A program made the position numbers and the translations under genes. DNA of 64,000 nucleotides, from NCBI RefSeq assembly GCF_019396385.1, contig NZ_JAHKRN010000005.1, positions 268,910 through 332,909 on the forward strand. The letters are read 5' to 3'. Source of the DNA: Nonomuraea harbinensis. GTDB taxonomy: Bacteria; Actinomycetota; Actinomycetes; Streptosporangiales; Streptosporangiaceae. Below, piece after piece: positions 7,673-17,056 of the stretch; position 1 is the first letter of the stretch, and the number at the start of each line of letters is the position of its first letter. The notes under the pieces are model-generated. The model was not told the DNA's origin. It was given only the letters and a program-made list of their open reading frames with translations, and did no database searches.

Positions 7673-9397
7673 ATGGCCACGATGAGCCGCAAGCAGTACG
7701 GATCCATGTTCGGCCCGACGGTGGGCGACAGGGTCCGGCTGGCCGACACCAACCTGGTGATCGAGATCGAGAAGGACCACACGGCCGGCTACTACGGCGA
7801 CGAGGCCGTCTACGGCGGCGGCAAGACCGCACGCGACGGCATGTCGGCGGACCCGCTCTCCCAGAACGCCACGATCGCGCTCGACCTGGTGATCACCAAC
7901 GCGGTCGTGCTCGACCCGATCCTCGGCGTCGTCAAGGGCGACATCGGCATCAAGGAGGGCAGGATCGTCGGCATCGGCAAGGCCGGCAACCCGCACACCC
8001 AGAACGGCGTGGACCGCAGGCTGGTCATCGGCGCGGGCACGGAGGTGCTGGCCGGTGAGCACCTCATCGCCACGCCGGGCGCCATCGACCCGCACGTCCA
8101 CCTGATCACCCCCCAGCAGGCCCAGGCCGCGCTCACCAACGGCATCACCACGCTCATCGGCGGAGGCACCGGCCCCACCGACGGCACCCGCGGCACGACC
8201 TGCACGCCGGGCCCGTGGAACATCGGCCGGATGCTGCAGGCCGTCGAGGCGCTGCCGGTGAACATCGGCCTCATGGCCAAGGGCAACTCGAGCCTGCCGG
8301 CCTCGCTGGTCGAGCAGATCAAGGCCGGGGCGTGCGTGCTGAAGGTGCACGAGGACTGGGGCTCCACCCCGGCCGTCGTGGACTGCGCGCTGCGGGTGGC
8401 CGACGAGTACGACGTCCAGGTGGCACTGCACTCCGACAGCCTCAACGAGGCCGGCTACATCGAGGACACGATCAGCGCCATCAACGGCCGCGCCATCCAC
8501 ACCTTCCACACCGAGGGCGCGGGCGGCGGGCACGCGCCGGACCTGATCCGCATCGCCGGCGAGGCCAACGCGCTGCCCTCCTCGACGAACCCGACGCTGC
8601 CGTACACGATCAACTCGGTGGACGAGCTGCTCGACATGGTGATGGTCTGCCACCACCTCAGCCACGACATCCCCGAGGACGTGTCGTTCGCCGACAGCCG
8701 GGTGCGGGCCGAGACCATCGCCGCCGAGACGGTCCTCCAGGACATGGGCGTGATCAGCATGTTCTCCTCCGACTCCCAGGCGATGGGCCGGATCGGGGAG
8801 ACCTTCACCCGGGCCTTCCAGACCGCGCACCACAACAAGGACCAGCGCGGCAAGCTGCCGGAGGACTCCGAGCGCAACGACAACTTCCGGGTGCTGCGCT
8901 ACCTGGCCAAGCTGACCATCAACCCGGCCAGGACCACCGGCATCGCCGAGACGGTCGGCTCGCTGGAGGACGGCAAGCTGGCCGACATCGTGCTCTGGCC
9001 GTTCCACTCCTTCGGCGCCAAGCCGTCCCTGGTGATCAAGGGCGGCATGATCAACTGGGGGCAGATGGGCGACCCGAACGCCTCGCTGCCCACGCCGCAG
9101 CCGGTCTACTACCGGCCGTCGTTCGGCGCGATGGGCATGGCGCAGCGCAAGAGCAACGTGACCTTCCTGCCCGACGCCGCCATCGCCGCCGGGGTGCCGG
9201 AACGCCTCGGCCTGCAACGGCTGATCGCCAAGGTCCGCCACACCCGTACGGTCGACAAGCGGCACATGGTGCGCAACTCGGCGCTGCCCACGATCACCGT
9301 GGACCCGGAGACGTACAAGGTCACCGTCGACGGCGAGCACGCCACCATCGCGCCGGCCCAGGAGCTGCCGCTCAACCACCTGTTCTTCCTGGCATGA
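7673..9397 (+). CDS. ureC: urease alpha subunit (catalytic)
   Basis: 574-aa nickel-containing catalytic subunit. All active-site elements are visible in order: HVHLITPQQ (two Ni-binding His), LKVHEDWG (the carbamylated Lys and a His), [26 protein letters not shown], the mobile-flap [14 protein letters not shown] with Cys-His-His, and [10 protein letters not shown] with the Ni-binding Asp. Length matches the family (about 570). The start ATG lies three bases after ureB and the stop overlaps the ureF ATG (ATGA), so the structural and assembly genes are translationally coupled. The complete motif set indicates an active urease, provided nickel insertion works without UreE. Confidence 0.98.
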   Translation: MATMSRKQYGSMFGPTVGDRVRLADTNLVIEIEKDHTAGYYGDEAVYGGGKTARDGMSADPLSQNATIALDLVITNAVVLDPILGVVKGDIGIKEGRIVGIGKAGNPHTQNGVDRRLVIGAGTEVLAGEHLIATPGAIDPHVHLITPQQAQAALTNGITTLIGGGTGPTDGTRGTTCTPGPWNIGRMLQAVEALPVNIGLMAKGNSSLPASLVEQIKAGACVLKVHEDWGSTPAVVDCALRVADEYDVQVALHSDSLNEAGYIEDTISAINGRAIHTFHTEGAGGGHAPDLIRIAGEANALPSSTNPTLPYTINSVDELLDMVMVCHHLSHDIPEDVSFADSRVRAETIAAETVLQDMGVISMFSSDSQAMGRIGETFTRAFQTAHHNKDQRGKLPEDSERNDNFRVLRYLAKLTINPARTTGIAETVGSLEDGKLADIVLWPFHSFGAKPSLVIKGGMINWGQMGDPNASLPTPQPVYYRPSFGAMGMAQRKSNVTFLPDAAIAAGVPERLGLQRLIAKVRHTRTVDKRHMVRNSALPTITVDPETYKVTVDGEHATIAPAQELPLNHLFFLA

Positions 9398-10065
9398 CCT
9401 TGCTCGCCCAGCTTCAGCTGACCGACTCGGCCTTTCCCGGCGGCCTCTACACGCTCTCCCACGGGCTGGAGGCGTACACGCAGGCCGGGCCGGTCGACGT
9501 CGGCGCGCTGCTGGAGGACGTGCTGCTGCACGCGGCGGGGCCGGGCGACGCCACCGCCCTGGTGCTCATCCACCGGGCGGTGACGGCGGGCGACTGGGAC
9601 GCGGTCGTGGAGACGGACCGGCGGCTGCACGCGATCAAGCTCAACCGGGAGATCCGCGCCGCCGCCACCAGGACCGGCAACCAGGTGCTCCGCACCGCGA
9701 CCCTGGTCTTCGCCACCCCGGAGCTCGCCCGGCTCACCGAGCTGGTCGAGACCGGGACCACGCCGGGCAACCACGCCGTCGTCCTGGGCGCCGCCTACGC
9801 CGGGCTCGGCGTCCCGGTGGACGACGCGGTGATCGGCGACCTGTACGCGTTCGCCGCGAGCTGGGTCAGCGCCGCCGTCCGGCTCGGCAGGCTCGACTTC
9901 CGGCGGGCGCAGGCCACGCTGTACGGCGCGGGGGGCGCGATCGGGCTGGCCGCCGCGCACGCGCTGGCCGCCCGCGGCCCCCTCGACCTGCACGCCGCCA
10001 CCCCGGTCGCGGACGCCATGAGCGCCGTCCACGAGCGGGCGGAAGCCCGGCTCTTCACCACCTGA
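9394..10065 (+). CDS. ureF: urease accessory protein UreF
   Basis: 223-aa UreF, which joins UreD on apo-urease and regulates the UreG GTPase during nickel insertion. It begins [26 protein letters not shown], the typical UreF N-terminus (DSxFPxGxxxxSxGLE), and has the helical body expected for the family. Its ATG overlaps the ureC stop, so translation is coupled. The C-terminal part ends [16 protein letters not shown]. Length is normal for actinomycete UreF. ureG follows after 13 bases with its own GGGGG purine run. Confidence 0.95.
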   Translation: MTLLAQLQLTDSAFPGGLYTLSHGLEAYTQAGPVDVGALLEDVLLHAAGPGDATALVLIHRAVTAGDWDAVVETDRRLHAIKLNREIRAAATRTGNQVLRTATLVFATPELARLTELVETGTTPGNHAVVLGAAYAGLGVPVDDAVIGDLYAFAASWVSAAVRLGRLDFRRAQATLYGAGGAIGLAAAHALAARGPLDLHAATPVADAMSAVHERAEARLFTT

Positions 10066-10078
10066 AAGGGGGTACGCC

Positions 10079-10753
10079 ATGCACACCCACCACCATCATC
10101 ACCTGGACCACGACACGCCCCGCGAGCTGGAAGGCGTTCTCAAGGTCGGCATCGGCGGGCCCGTCGGCTCCGGCAAGACGGCCCTGATCGAGGCGCTGGT
10201 CCCCATCCTGATCGGGCGGGGGCACAGCGTCGGCGTCATCACCAACGACATCTACACCATGGAGGACGCCGACCACGTCAAGCGCACCCTCGACGGCGTG
10301 CTCGACCCGGCGCGCATCGTGGGCGTGGAGACCGGCTCCTGCCCGCACACCGCCGTCCGCGACGACCCCACGATGAACCTGGCCGCCGGGACCGAGATGC
10401 TGCGCCGCTTCGGCGACATCGACACGCTGCTGTACGAGAGCGGCGGCGACAACCTCACGCTCACCTTCAGCCCGGTCCTGGCCGACGTGTACGTGTTCGT
10501 CCTGGACACCGGCGAGGGCGACAAGATGCCGCGCAAGCGCGGGCCGGGCATCACCGACTCCGACCTGCTCGTCATCAACAAGATCGACATCGCCCCGTAC
10601 GTGCGCGCCGACCTCGAGGTGATGACCCGCGACGCCCGCCGGGTCCGTGACGGGCGCCCGGTGATCCTCACCGACTCGCTGGAGGGCACGGGCGTGGCGG
10701 AGGTCGCGGACTTCATCGCCAGCCGCAGGCCGGTATGGTCGCCGAGCGCGTAG
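10079..10753 (+). CDS. ureG: urease accessory GTPase UreG
   Basis: 224-aa SIMIBI-class GTPase that powers nickel delivery to urease. It shows a P-loop GPVGSGKT, TNDIYTMEDADHV, the metal-binding GSCPHTAVRDD (Cys-Pro-His) and the base-recognition NKID. The N-terminus is His-rich (MHTHHHHHLDHD), giving a nickel-binding tail that may take over the store or donor role of UreE, which is absent from this operon. The last 19 bases overlap the proposed start of ureD. The sequence contains no sign of damage. Confidence 0.97.
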   Translation: MHTHHHHHLDHDTPRELEGVLKVGIGGPVGSGKTALIEALVPILIGRGHSVGVITNDIYTMEDADHVKRTLDGVLDPARIVGVETGSCPHTAVRDDPTMNLAAGTEMLRRFGDIDTLLYESGGDNLTLTFSPVLADVYVFVLDTGEGDKMPRKRGPGITDSDLLVINKIDIAPYVRADLEVMTRDARRVRDGRPVILTDSLEGTGVAEVADFIASRRPVWSPSA

Positions 10754-11676
10754 ACCGGCTGGCGGCCTCGCACTACACGATCACCTCGATCCCGGAGGAC
10801 GTGGCGCGGCACGCCGAGGTGCCGCACACGCTGCCGGTCGGCAGTCCGGGCAAGGTCGGCGTGCTCGACCTGGCCTTCGAGCGGCGGGGCGGCCGTTCGG
10901 AGCTGACCGGCCACTACCAGAAGGCGCCGCTGCAGATCATGCGGCCGCTCTACTACGACCCCGACCGGCCCGACCTGCCGTACGTGATCGTCATGTCCAC
11001 GGGCGGGGGAGTGCTGCAGGGCGACCGCTACCGGATCGACCTCGCCTGCGGCGCCGGGGCGTCGACGCACGTGACGACACAGGCCGCCACGAAGATCTAC
11101 CGGATGGAGCAGGACTACGCCAGCCAGCTCGTCACCATCACGGCGGGGCCCGGCGGCTACGTCGAGTACCTGCCGGACCCGGTCATCCCGTTCACCGGCT
11201 CGCGCTTCTACCAGCGGATCAGGGTGACGGCCGACCCCACCGCCACCGTGATCCTCGGCGAGACGATGCTGGCCGGGCGGCTGGCCAGGGGCGAACGGCA
11301 CGCCTACGACGCCTGCTGCAGCGACCTGGAGGTGTGCGGCCCGGACGGCGAGCTGCTGTTCGCCGACCCGATCAGGCTCGTCCCCGGACGGGCGCCGGTC
11401 ACCGGCCCGGCCATGTTCGGCGGCCACGGCGTGCTGTCCACCCTGTACGTGATCACGTCCGCGGTGGACGCCGCCGAGCTGGCCGACGCGCTGCACGGGG
11501 CGATGGCGGGCAGCGGCCTCACGGGCGGGGCCAGCACGCTGCCGAACCACGCGGGCGCCTGGGCGAGGCTGCTCGGGCCGGAGTCCCCGCCGGTCATCGC
11601 GGCGCTGGAACGCCTGTGGGACGTCGCCAGGCGGATGATCACCGGAAGCCCGGCACCCGACAGGCGCAAACCCTGA
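10735..11676 (+). CDS. ureD: urease accessory protein UreD/UreH
   Basis: 313-aa UreD, the scaffold that binds apo-urease and recruits UreF and UreG. Family hallmarks are VIVMSTGGGVLQGDRYRIDL, the TQAATKIYRM block (usually TQAxTKVY), LPDPVIPFTGSRF and ILGETMLAGR. The proposed start overlaps the end of ureG by 19 bases. Its placement last, as ureABCFGD, is the usual actinomycete order. The FUSC gene starts 14 bases further on and may share the transcript. Confidence 0.93.
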   Translation: MVAERVDRLAASHYTITSIPEDVARHAEVPHTLPVGSPGKVGVLDLAFERRGGRSELTGHYQKAPLQIMRPLYYDPDRPDLPYVIVMSTGGGVLQGDRYRIDLACGAGASTHVTTQAATKIYRMEQDYASQLVTITAGPGGYVEYLPDPVIPFTGSRFYQRIRVTADPTATVILGETMLAGRLARGERHAYDACCSDLEVCGPDGELLFADPIRLVPGRAPVTGPAMFGGHGVLSTLYVITSAVDAAELADALHGAMAGSGLTGGASTLPNHAGAWARLLGPESPPVIAALERLWDVARRMITGSPAPDRRKP

Positions 11677-11690
11677 ACCCGGCCGGGCGG

Positions 11691-12614
11691 GTGTGGGACC
11701 TGCTGCGGCCGGAAGGCAAGCCGGACGTCACGGCCGGGCTGGCGGCGGGCGTGCTGATCGTGGTGCCGCTGCTCGCCGGGGCCGCGCTGCACCGGACCTC
11801 GCTGGGCGCGGCGGTGACCCTGGCGGCCACGCTCATGCTGTACCCGGCGCCCCAGCCGCTGTCCCGGGTCATGCTCGTGCGCGGGGCGGCGGTCACCGCG
11901 GCGGGCGTGTTCGTCTGGCTCGTCGCCGGGCAGCCCTGGCTGCTGGCGGCCGGCGTGACGGCGGCGGCCGTCGCCGGGAGCTTCTGGCCGCTCCTGGGGA
12001 CGACGGCCGCGCTCGGAGCCCTGCTCATGGCCATCATGGACGACCCCGGCATCGGCGTGCCCGGCCTGGCCCAGCTCGCCGGGGCGGCGTGGGCAGCCCT
12101 CGTCGTCCTGCCCCTGGGCCGGCTGTCGGCCACGGTCCCGCCGTCCGAGCTGAGCCTCGCCCGCCGCACCCGGCACGCCGCCCGGCTCGGCGTGCTGGTC
12201 GCCGTCTCCATGTCGATCACGGTTCTGCTCGGGCTGCGCGTCGCCGAGGGCCACTGGCTGGTCACCGCGATCCTCGTCACCCTGCGGCCCACCCCGGAGG
12301 CCACCGGCACCCGCTACGTCAAGCGGATGCTGGGCGGCCTGGCCGGCAGCGCGCTGGCGGCGCTGATCCTGCTCTGCCGTCCGTCCACCCTGGTCACCGC
12401 CCTGTGCGTGGGCGCGGCCGGCACGCTGGCGCACGCCTACCGGGCGGCCAACTACGTCTACTGGTCGATCTGGATGCCGGTCATGGTGCTGCTGCTGGCC
12501 GACTTCAGCCATCCGGAGCCGTGGACCGCGTCCGTCGCCCGGCTGGCCATGAACCTCGCGGGCGGCCTGGCCGCACTGGCGGCCGTCCGCTACCTCTGGC
12601 CCGACCCCCCATGA
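11691..12614 (+). CDS. FUSC-type integral membrane protein
   Basis: Predicted 307-aa polytopic membrane protein, mostly hydrophobic, with two blocks of three to four helices and a charged link around residues 145-160 (PPSELSLARRTRHAARLGV). The second block (VAVSMSITVLLGLRVAEGHWLVTAILVTLRPTPEATGTRYVKRMLGG) matches the fusaric-acid-resistance/aromatic exporter (FUSC) pattern of a hydrophobic run followed by a basic loop. The GTG at 11691 is the first likely start after ureD; the frame is open upstream but only as an antisense-like shadow of ureD. Its position suggests co-transcription with urease, but the substrate is unknown and a link to urea metabolism is not shown. Confidence 0.75.
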   Translation: MWDLLRPEGKPDVTAGLAAGVLIVVPLLAGAALHRTSLGAAVTLAATLMLYPAPQPLSRVMLVRGAAVTAAGVFVWLVAGQPWLLAAGVTAAAVAGSFWPLLGTTAALGALLMAIMDDPGIGVPGLAQLAGAAWAALVVLPLGRLSATVPPSELSLARRTRHAARLGVLVAVSMSITVLLGLRVAEGHWLVTAILVTLRPTPEATGTRYVKRMLGGLAGSALAALILLCRPSTLVTALCVGAAGTLAHAYRAANYVYWSIWMPVMVLLLADFSHPEPWTASVARLAMNLAGGLAALAAVRYLWPDPP

Positions 12615-12703
12615 CACGGTCCGGTCGGCCATGGTCCTGTACGAGCCCGGCGCTCCCGGGCCGCGATCGCCCTGGTCGGCTACCACCGCCGGTGGCCCCG
12701 GGG

Positions 12704-12730
12704 CCCGCCGGCCGTTCGCAGGCCGGCGGG
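12704..12730. terminator. GC-rich hairpin, probable bidirectional terminator
   Basis: A perfect 10-bp stem (CCCGCCGGCC paired with GGCCGGCGGG) with a 7-base loop lies between the convergent FUSC and sialidase genes. There is no T-run, as is usual in high-GC actinomycetes. Confidence 0.65.
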
Positions 12731-12745
12731 TCCGTGTTCGGCAGG

Positions 12746-14497
12746 TCAGGCGGCCCTCAGCCAGGCGGGGGTGAACCGGGCGAAGACGATGCCGCCGGTG
12801 TCGCCGATCTCGTAGAGCACGCCGACCTGGCCGTTGGCGAGCACGGCCATGGTCGAGTAGCCCGCCGCGCCGGGTTTGACCAGCGCCCTGGCGGGCCAGG
12901 TGGTCCCGTCGTCGGTGGAGAGCCGGACGGTCAGGTCGTTGCGGGCGGTCGGGTGGGCGTTGCCGCTGTACAGGACCGTGGCGGTGCGGATCGGCGCGCC
13001 GTTCGAGCCGCGCTGCCCGGGGGTGAGGTAGGACAGCTCGTCGGCGTTGCACAGCGGATCGGTCAGCACCGGGCTGGCGGCGGCGCCGCCGAACGTCCGG
13101 CCGCCGTCGGCCGAGGTGGCCAGGAAGCGGGAGCGGACGCCGTTGTGCCGCATGTTCTGCGCCACGGCGCCGCCGCTGCGCTCCACGGCCTTGCTCTCGT
13201 TGACGTTGCCGCTCGCCGACGAGCCGCGCTGCCAGGTCCGGCCGTGGTCGTCGCTGTAGATGTTGGCGGCGTGGCTGGTCCCGGCGGCGTCGCGGTAGAC
13301 GATCGGCTGGATCAGCCGGCCGGAGCTGGTCTGGATGCCGTGCCCGGACGACGCGAAGAGCTGCTGCCAGCCCGGGTCCTTCACCGACGGGTTGAGCTCG
13401 ACCGGGGCGCTCCAGGTGACGCCGTGGTCGGTGCTCTTGACGTACTGGATGTGCAGGCTGTCGGGGTCGTTCGCGGCGTTGGAGCCGGACCCGCCCGACC
13501 AGAAGCTGATGCCCGGCCGCGGTGAATAGGTGTAGAAGACGAAGACCTCTCCGGTCGAGCGGTCGACGAGCACGCTCGGGTCCCCGGCGCCCTGGGACGT
13601 CGTGGCGGCGTGGTGGATGACGCGCGGCTGCTCCCAGGTGAGGCCGTGGTCGGTGCTGCGCATCAGCACGATCTGGATGTTGTTGGTGCCGCCGCCCAGG
13701 TCGTAGGAGCCGTCGACGCGCGCGTCGGCCACGGCGATGACGGTGCCGTTCCCGGTGACGGCCATGCCGGGGATCCGCACCGATCGGACGGTGCCGTCGT
13801 AGCGGCCGTTCGGGCCGTTGAGCCCTCTGATGGTGGTGCTGGTGCGGAGCACGGCGGTCGAGTTCAGCTGGGGCGCGTCGGCGGCCAGGCCGCAGCGCGC
13901 GACGCCGGAACGCGTGTCGTCGAAGCCTTCCGCCGTGGTCCGCAGGGTGTACGGCGTGCCGGCCGGGACCGTCCAGTAGTGCAGGTAGTTACCGCCCGCG
14001 GCGACGGTACGCGTCCAGGGCGAGCCGGTCCGGCCCGGCCAGGTGACGGTGAACGTCTTCGCGGCGCTGGTCCGGTTCTCCAGGGTGAGCTGGAGGCGGC
14101 TCTCCGTGCAGTCGAAGCCGACGAGCGCGGACATCCCGCCGCCGCAGTGGAACCTGCCGCTCTGCGTGGTGTCGTGGCCGGTCGGAGTGGTGGTGCGCAG
14201 CGTGTACGGTGTGCCGGGGTCGAGCGTCCAGTAGAGCAGCGCGCTGCCTCCGGCGGCCACCGTGCGGGTCCACGGCGATCCGGAGCGGCCGGGCCAGGTC
14301 ACGGTGTACGTCTGGGTCTGGGCCGACTTGTTGTCCAGGGTGAGCTGGAGCCGGCTGAGCGGGCAGTCTGCTCCGACGGTCGACGAGACGCCGGGGACGG
14401 CCGCCAGGGCGGGGGTGGGGACGAAGACCGCCGCGGCGGTGATGGACAGGACGAAAGCTAAGACTCCGCGCAGGAGCCTTCTGGGCAGGGACGTCAC
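12746..14497 (-). CDS. secreted exo-alpha-sialidase with duplicated N-terminal module
   Basis: 583-aa exported sialidase (neuraminidase) that releases terminal sialic acid from glycans outside the cell. The GTG at 14497 follows AAGGAG at a good distance and opens a Sec signal peptide (SLPRRLLRGVLAFVLSITAAA, cleavage near ALA). Next come two tandem modules of about 80 residues, each with a Cys, SRLQLTL, VTWPGR and GSPWTRTVAAGG. The catalytic beta-propeller starts near SVRIPGMA (the arginine-triad RIP motif) and has five Asp-box repeats (STDHGLTW, STDHGVTW, SDDHGRTW, SADGGRTF, STDDGTTW). It is transcribed towards FUSC from a promoter next to the shared GntR operator, consistent with a role in feeding the sat-nan genes. 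Confidence 0.92.
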   Translation of the reverse strand: MTSLPRRLLRGVLAFVLSITAAAVFVPTPALAAVPGVSSTVGADCPLSRLQLTLDNKSAQTQTYTVTWPGRSGSPWTRTVAAGGSALLYWTLDPGTPYTLRTTTPTGHDTTQSGRFHCGGGMSALVGFDCTESRLQLTLENRTSAAKTFTVTWPGRTGSPWTRTVAAGGNYLHYWTVPAGTPYTLRTTAEGFDDTRSGVARCGLAADAPQLNSTAVLRTSTTIRGLNGPNGRYDGTVRSVRIPGMAVTGNGTVIAVADARVDGSYDLGGGTNNIQIVLMRSTDHGLTWEQPRVIHHAATTSQGAGDPSVLVDRSTGEVFVFYTYSPRPGISFWSGGSGSNAANDPDSLHIQYVKSTDHGVTWSAPVELNPSVKDPGWQQLFASSGHGIQTSSGRLIQPIVYRDAAGTSHAANIYSDDHGRTWQRGSSASGNVNESKAVERSGGAVAQNMRHNGVRSRFLATSADGGRTFGGAAASPVLTDPLCNADELSYLTPGQRGSNGAPIRTATVLYSGNAHPTARNDLTVRLSTDDGTTWPARALVKPGAAGYSTMAVLANGQVGVLYEIGDTGGIVFARFTPAWLRAA

Positions 14498-14539
14498 GGA
14501 TCGATCGCTCCTTCGGTTCGGGGGGTTGGAGCCGAGGAG

Positions 14540-14557
14540 CATCAGACATCAGACGTC
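14540..14557. promoter_or_regulatory. GntR (NanR-like) operator upstream of the sialidase
   Basis: CATCAGACATCAGACGTC occurs here 43 bases upstream of the sialidase start and again, letter for letter, at 15361-15378 before the transporter operon. It contains the direct repeat ATCAGAC and the palindrome GACGTC. Both copies flank the first GntR gene, so it is the best candidate binding site for one or both FadR-type regulators in the cluster. Confidence 0.7.
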
Positions 14558-14586
14558 CCGTACTGTAAATGCGGGGTGGAGAGCCG

Positions 14587-15318
14587 TCAATGCCCGCGAT
14601 TTTCCTTCAGGTGCCGCCGCACCGGCGCGTAGTGGGCGGCGATCGCCTCCGCGAACCCGTGGAGGTCCTCGGCGGAGGCCGCCCGCACGATCGCGCGGTG
14701 CGCCGCGACGGTCTCGCGCACCGACTCGGGGGTGGTGGGCATCGTGGGCGCGACGATCGCGTGCACGTCCCAGAAGGCGGCGGTGAGCTGGGTGACCAGC
14801 TCGTTGCCCAGAGGCTTCATGAGGAGCAGGTGGAACTCGCGGTCCTGCTCGATGAACGTCTCGCCCGCCCGCGCCCGCTCGTCCATCTCGTCGGTGAGCC
14901 TCTCCAGCTCGCCGCGCAGATCCTCGCCCAGGGCGGGGATGATCGCGGAGGCGAGCCCCTGCTCCAGGGTCTGGCGGACCTGGACCAGCTCGGAGAGCAC
15001 CTGGTAGTCGTCGGACCGGCTGAGCAGCCCTCGGAAGCTCAGGCTCTCGACCAGGGCGGCGAGTGAGAGCTTGCCCACGTACGTGCCGTATCCGTGCCGT
15101 ACCTCGACGATGTCGAGGGCGGTCAGGGCTTTGATCGCCTCGCGCACGCTGGAGCGGCTCGCGCCGATGGCCGCGCACAGCTCAGCCTCGGTGGGGAGCG
15201 CGTCGCCGGGCCGGAGATGGTGGTGCAGGATGTACTGCTTGATGCGCTCGGCCACCTCTCGCTGTCGCAGTTGCGTACCGCGGGACGGTCGCGAGATGGG
15301 CTCGATCACGGCCAACAT
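14587..15318 (-). CDS. FadR-subfamily GntR regulator of the sialic acid locus
   Basis: 243-aa regulator with an N-terminal winged helix-turn-helix (about 20-85: RQREVAERIKQYILHHHLRP, LPTEAELCAAIGASRSSVREAIKALTALDIVEVRHG) and a C-terminal FCD effector domain (about 100-230, with metal-binding-type His/Asp positions such as EQDREFHLLLM). An AAAGGG lies four bases before the ATG. It is divergent from satA, shares with it an ATCAGAC-rich operator, and lies just downstream of the sialidase operator. It is closely similar to the second GntR at 23940, so the two are paralogues. Effector candidates are N-acetylneuraminate or its phospho-sugar products (inference). Confidence 0.9.
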   Translation of the reverse strand: MLAVIEPISRPSRGTQLRQREVAERIKQYILHHHLRPGDALPTEAELCAAIGASRSSVREAIKALTALDIVEVRHGYGTYVGKLSLAALVESLSFRGLLSRSDDYQVLSELVQVRQTLEQGLASAIIPALGEDLRGELERLTDEMDERARAGETFIEQDREFHLLLMKPLGNELVTQLTAAFWDVHAIVAPTMPTTPESVRETVAAHRAIVRAASAEDLHGFAEAIAAHYAPVRRHLKENRGH

Positions 15319-15360
15319 CTTGCCCTTTCGTCCGAAAGTCGTCTACATTCCCCGCATCGG

Positions 15361-15378
15361 CATCAGACATCAGACGTC
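15361..15378. promoter_or_regulatory. GntR (NanR-like) operator upstream of the sat operon
   Basis: Second exact copy of CATCAGACATCAGACGTC, in the 127-base gap between the divergent GntR gene and satA. It lies 43 bases from the GntR start and 68 bases from the satA ATG, so one site could control both directions. Confidence 0.72.
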
Positions 15379-15445
15379 ATGTGTCCTGTGCCGCACCCGT
15401 GACGATACCCCCCAAAACGGTCACCATCAAAGGAGAGGGGTAGCC

Positions 15446-17035
15446 ATGCCCGATCCCGCCCCATCTGTAAACCGCCGCAACTTCCTGCGGCTCGTAGGGG
15501 CCATGAGCGCCGCCACCGCCTTCACCGGCTCGCTCGCCGCGTGCTCGGGCCCCGCCTCCACCGGCAGCGCGGCGCCCGCCGCTGCCGCCGACAGCATCGA
15601 GGCCGGCATCTCGTACGCCCTGTCGACCGGCTTCGACCCGATGACCTCGTCGGGCGCCACGCCCGTCGCGGCCAACATGCACACCCTGGAGGCGCTGTTC
15701 GACCTCGACCCGGTGACCCGCGAGCCGTACGCCGCGCTCGCCGCCGGAGAGCTGGAGAAGGTCGACGACACCACGTACAAGGTCGCCCTGCGCCAGGGTG
15801 CCACCTTCCACGACGGCTCCGCGGTGACGGCCGGGGACGTCGCCTTCAGCTTCGAGCGCGTCATGGACCCCGCCAACGCCTCGCTCATGGTGCAGTTCAT
15901 CCCGTTCGTGGAGAGTGTCACCGCGGTCGACGACGCGACGGCGGAGATCAAGCTCAAGCACGCCTTCCCCCTGCTCAAGGAGCGGCTCGCGGTCGTCAAG
16001 ATCGTGCCGAGGGCGGTCGTGGAGAAGGACAAGGCCGCCTTCGACGCCAAGCCCGTGGGCTCGGGCCCGTACCGCCTCATCGAGGCGACCAAGGAAGACA
16101 AGATCGTCTTCGAGCGGTGGGACCAGTACAACGGGCCGCGCCCCGCGAAGGTCAAGAACATGACGTGGCGGCTGCTGTCCGACCCGTCCGCCCGCGTGAC
16201 CGCGCTGGAGTCCGGCCGGGTCGCGGTGATCGAGGACGTGCCGTACCTCGACGCCGAGAAGGTCGGCCAGAAGCACAAGCTGGAGGCCGTGCAGTCCTTC
16301 GGCCTGATCTTCCTCATGTTCAACTGCGCCGAGAAGCCCTTCGACGACAAGCGGGTGCGCCAGGCGCTGCACTGGGCGATCGACAAGGACAAGGTCATCC
16401 GGACGGGCATGCTGGGCAACGCCGCCGCGGCGACCGGTTACGTCCAGGAGTCGCATCCCGCGTACGCCGAGGCGGCCACCGTCTACGGTTACGACCCGGA
16501 CAAGGCCAAGGAACTGCTCAAGGCGGCCGGGGTCGAGAACCTCCAGGTCACCATGGTCACCACCGACACCGGCTGGGTGAAGGACATCGTCCCGATCATC
16601 AAGGAGTCCTGGGACGCCGTCGGCGTGACCACCACGCTCGACATCGGCCAGTCGGGCGGGCAGTACACCAACAAGATCGACCCCGGCAAGTTCCAGGTCC
16701 TGGTCGCGCCGGGCGACCCCTCGGTCTTCGGCAACGACATGGACCTGCTGCTGCGCTGGTTCTACGACGGCGTCTGGCCGGAGAACCGCTACCGCTGGAG
16801 CGAGACCGCCGAGGCCAAGAAGATGCTGGAGCTGCTCGACGCCGCGGTGCGGACCGACGACGCGGCCGAGCAGAAGAAGCTGTGGAGCCAGGCCGTCGAC
16901 CTCGCCGCCGAGGAGGTGCCGCTCTACCCGATCCTGCACCGCAAGCTGCCCACCGCGTGGGACGAGAAGGCGCTCACCGGCTTCAAGCCCATCCCGACCA
17001 CGGGCCTGTCCTTCCTCGACGTCGCCCGCGTCTGA
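15446..17035 (+). CDS. satA: sialic acid ABC importer, substrate-binding lipoprotein
   Basis: 529-aa extracellular solute-binding protein of family 5 (the oligopeptide/dipeptide type used by SatA). The N-terminus combines a twin-arginine-like start (NRRNFLRLVG) with a lipobox SLAAC (Cys 33), so it is a lipoprotein. The body has the family pattern TFHDGSAVTAGDVAFSFERV, GSGPYRL and KRVRQALHWAIDKDKV. AAAGGAG precedes the ATG. It is the first gene of an operon with permeases, ATPases, nanA, nanK and nanE. The substrate, sialic acid, is inferred from this company and from known SatABCD and SiaEFGI importers, which use the same peptide-type proteins. Confidence 0.87.
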   Translation: MPDPAPSVNRRNFLRLVGAMSAATAFTGSLAACSGPASTGSAAPAAAADSIEAGISYALSTGFDPMTSSGATPVAANMHTLEALFDLDPVTREPYAALAAGELEKVDDTTYKVALRQGATFHDGSAVTAGDVAFSFERVMDPANASLMVQFIPFVESVTAVDDATAEIKLKHAFPLLKERLAVVKIVPRAVVEKDKAAFDAKPVGSGPYRLIEATKEDKIVFERWDQYNGPRPAKVKNMTWRLLSDPSARVTALESGRVAVIEDVPYLDAEKVGQKHKLEAVQSFGLIFLMFNCAEKPFDDKRVRQALHWAIDKDKVIRTGMLGNAAAATGYVQESHPAYAEAATVYGYDPDKAKELLKAAGVENLQVTMVTTDTGWVKDIVPIIKESWDAVGVTTTLDIGQSGGQYTNKIDPGKFQVLVAPGDPSVFGNDMDLLLRWFYDGVWPENRYRWSETAEAKKMLELLDAAVRTDDAAEQKKLWSQAVDLAAEEVPLYPILHRKLPTAWDEKALTGFKPIPTTGLSFLDVARV

Positions 17036-17056
17036 CCGCCCCCACGAGAAAGCACC

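Noticed and set aside
7088..9379. A 763-codon minus-strand frame opposite ureB and ureC
   Set aside because: ureC has every active-site motif on the plus strand. The antisense frame is low-complexity and is explained by GC skew at codon position 3.
15377..16939. A 520-codon minus-strand frame opposite satA
   Set aside because: Composition is repetitive Gly/Asp/Val/Arg, and satA with its lipobox and ribosome-binding site is clearly the real gene.
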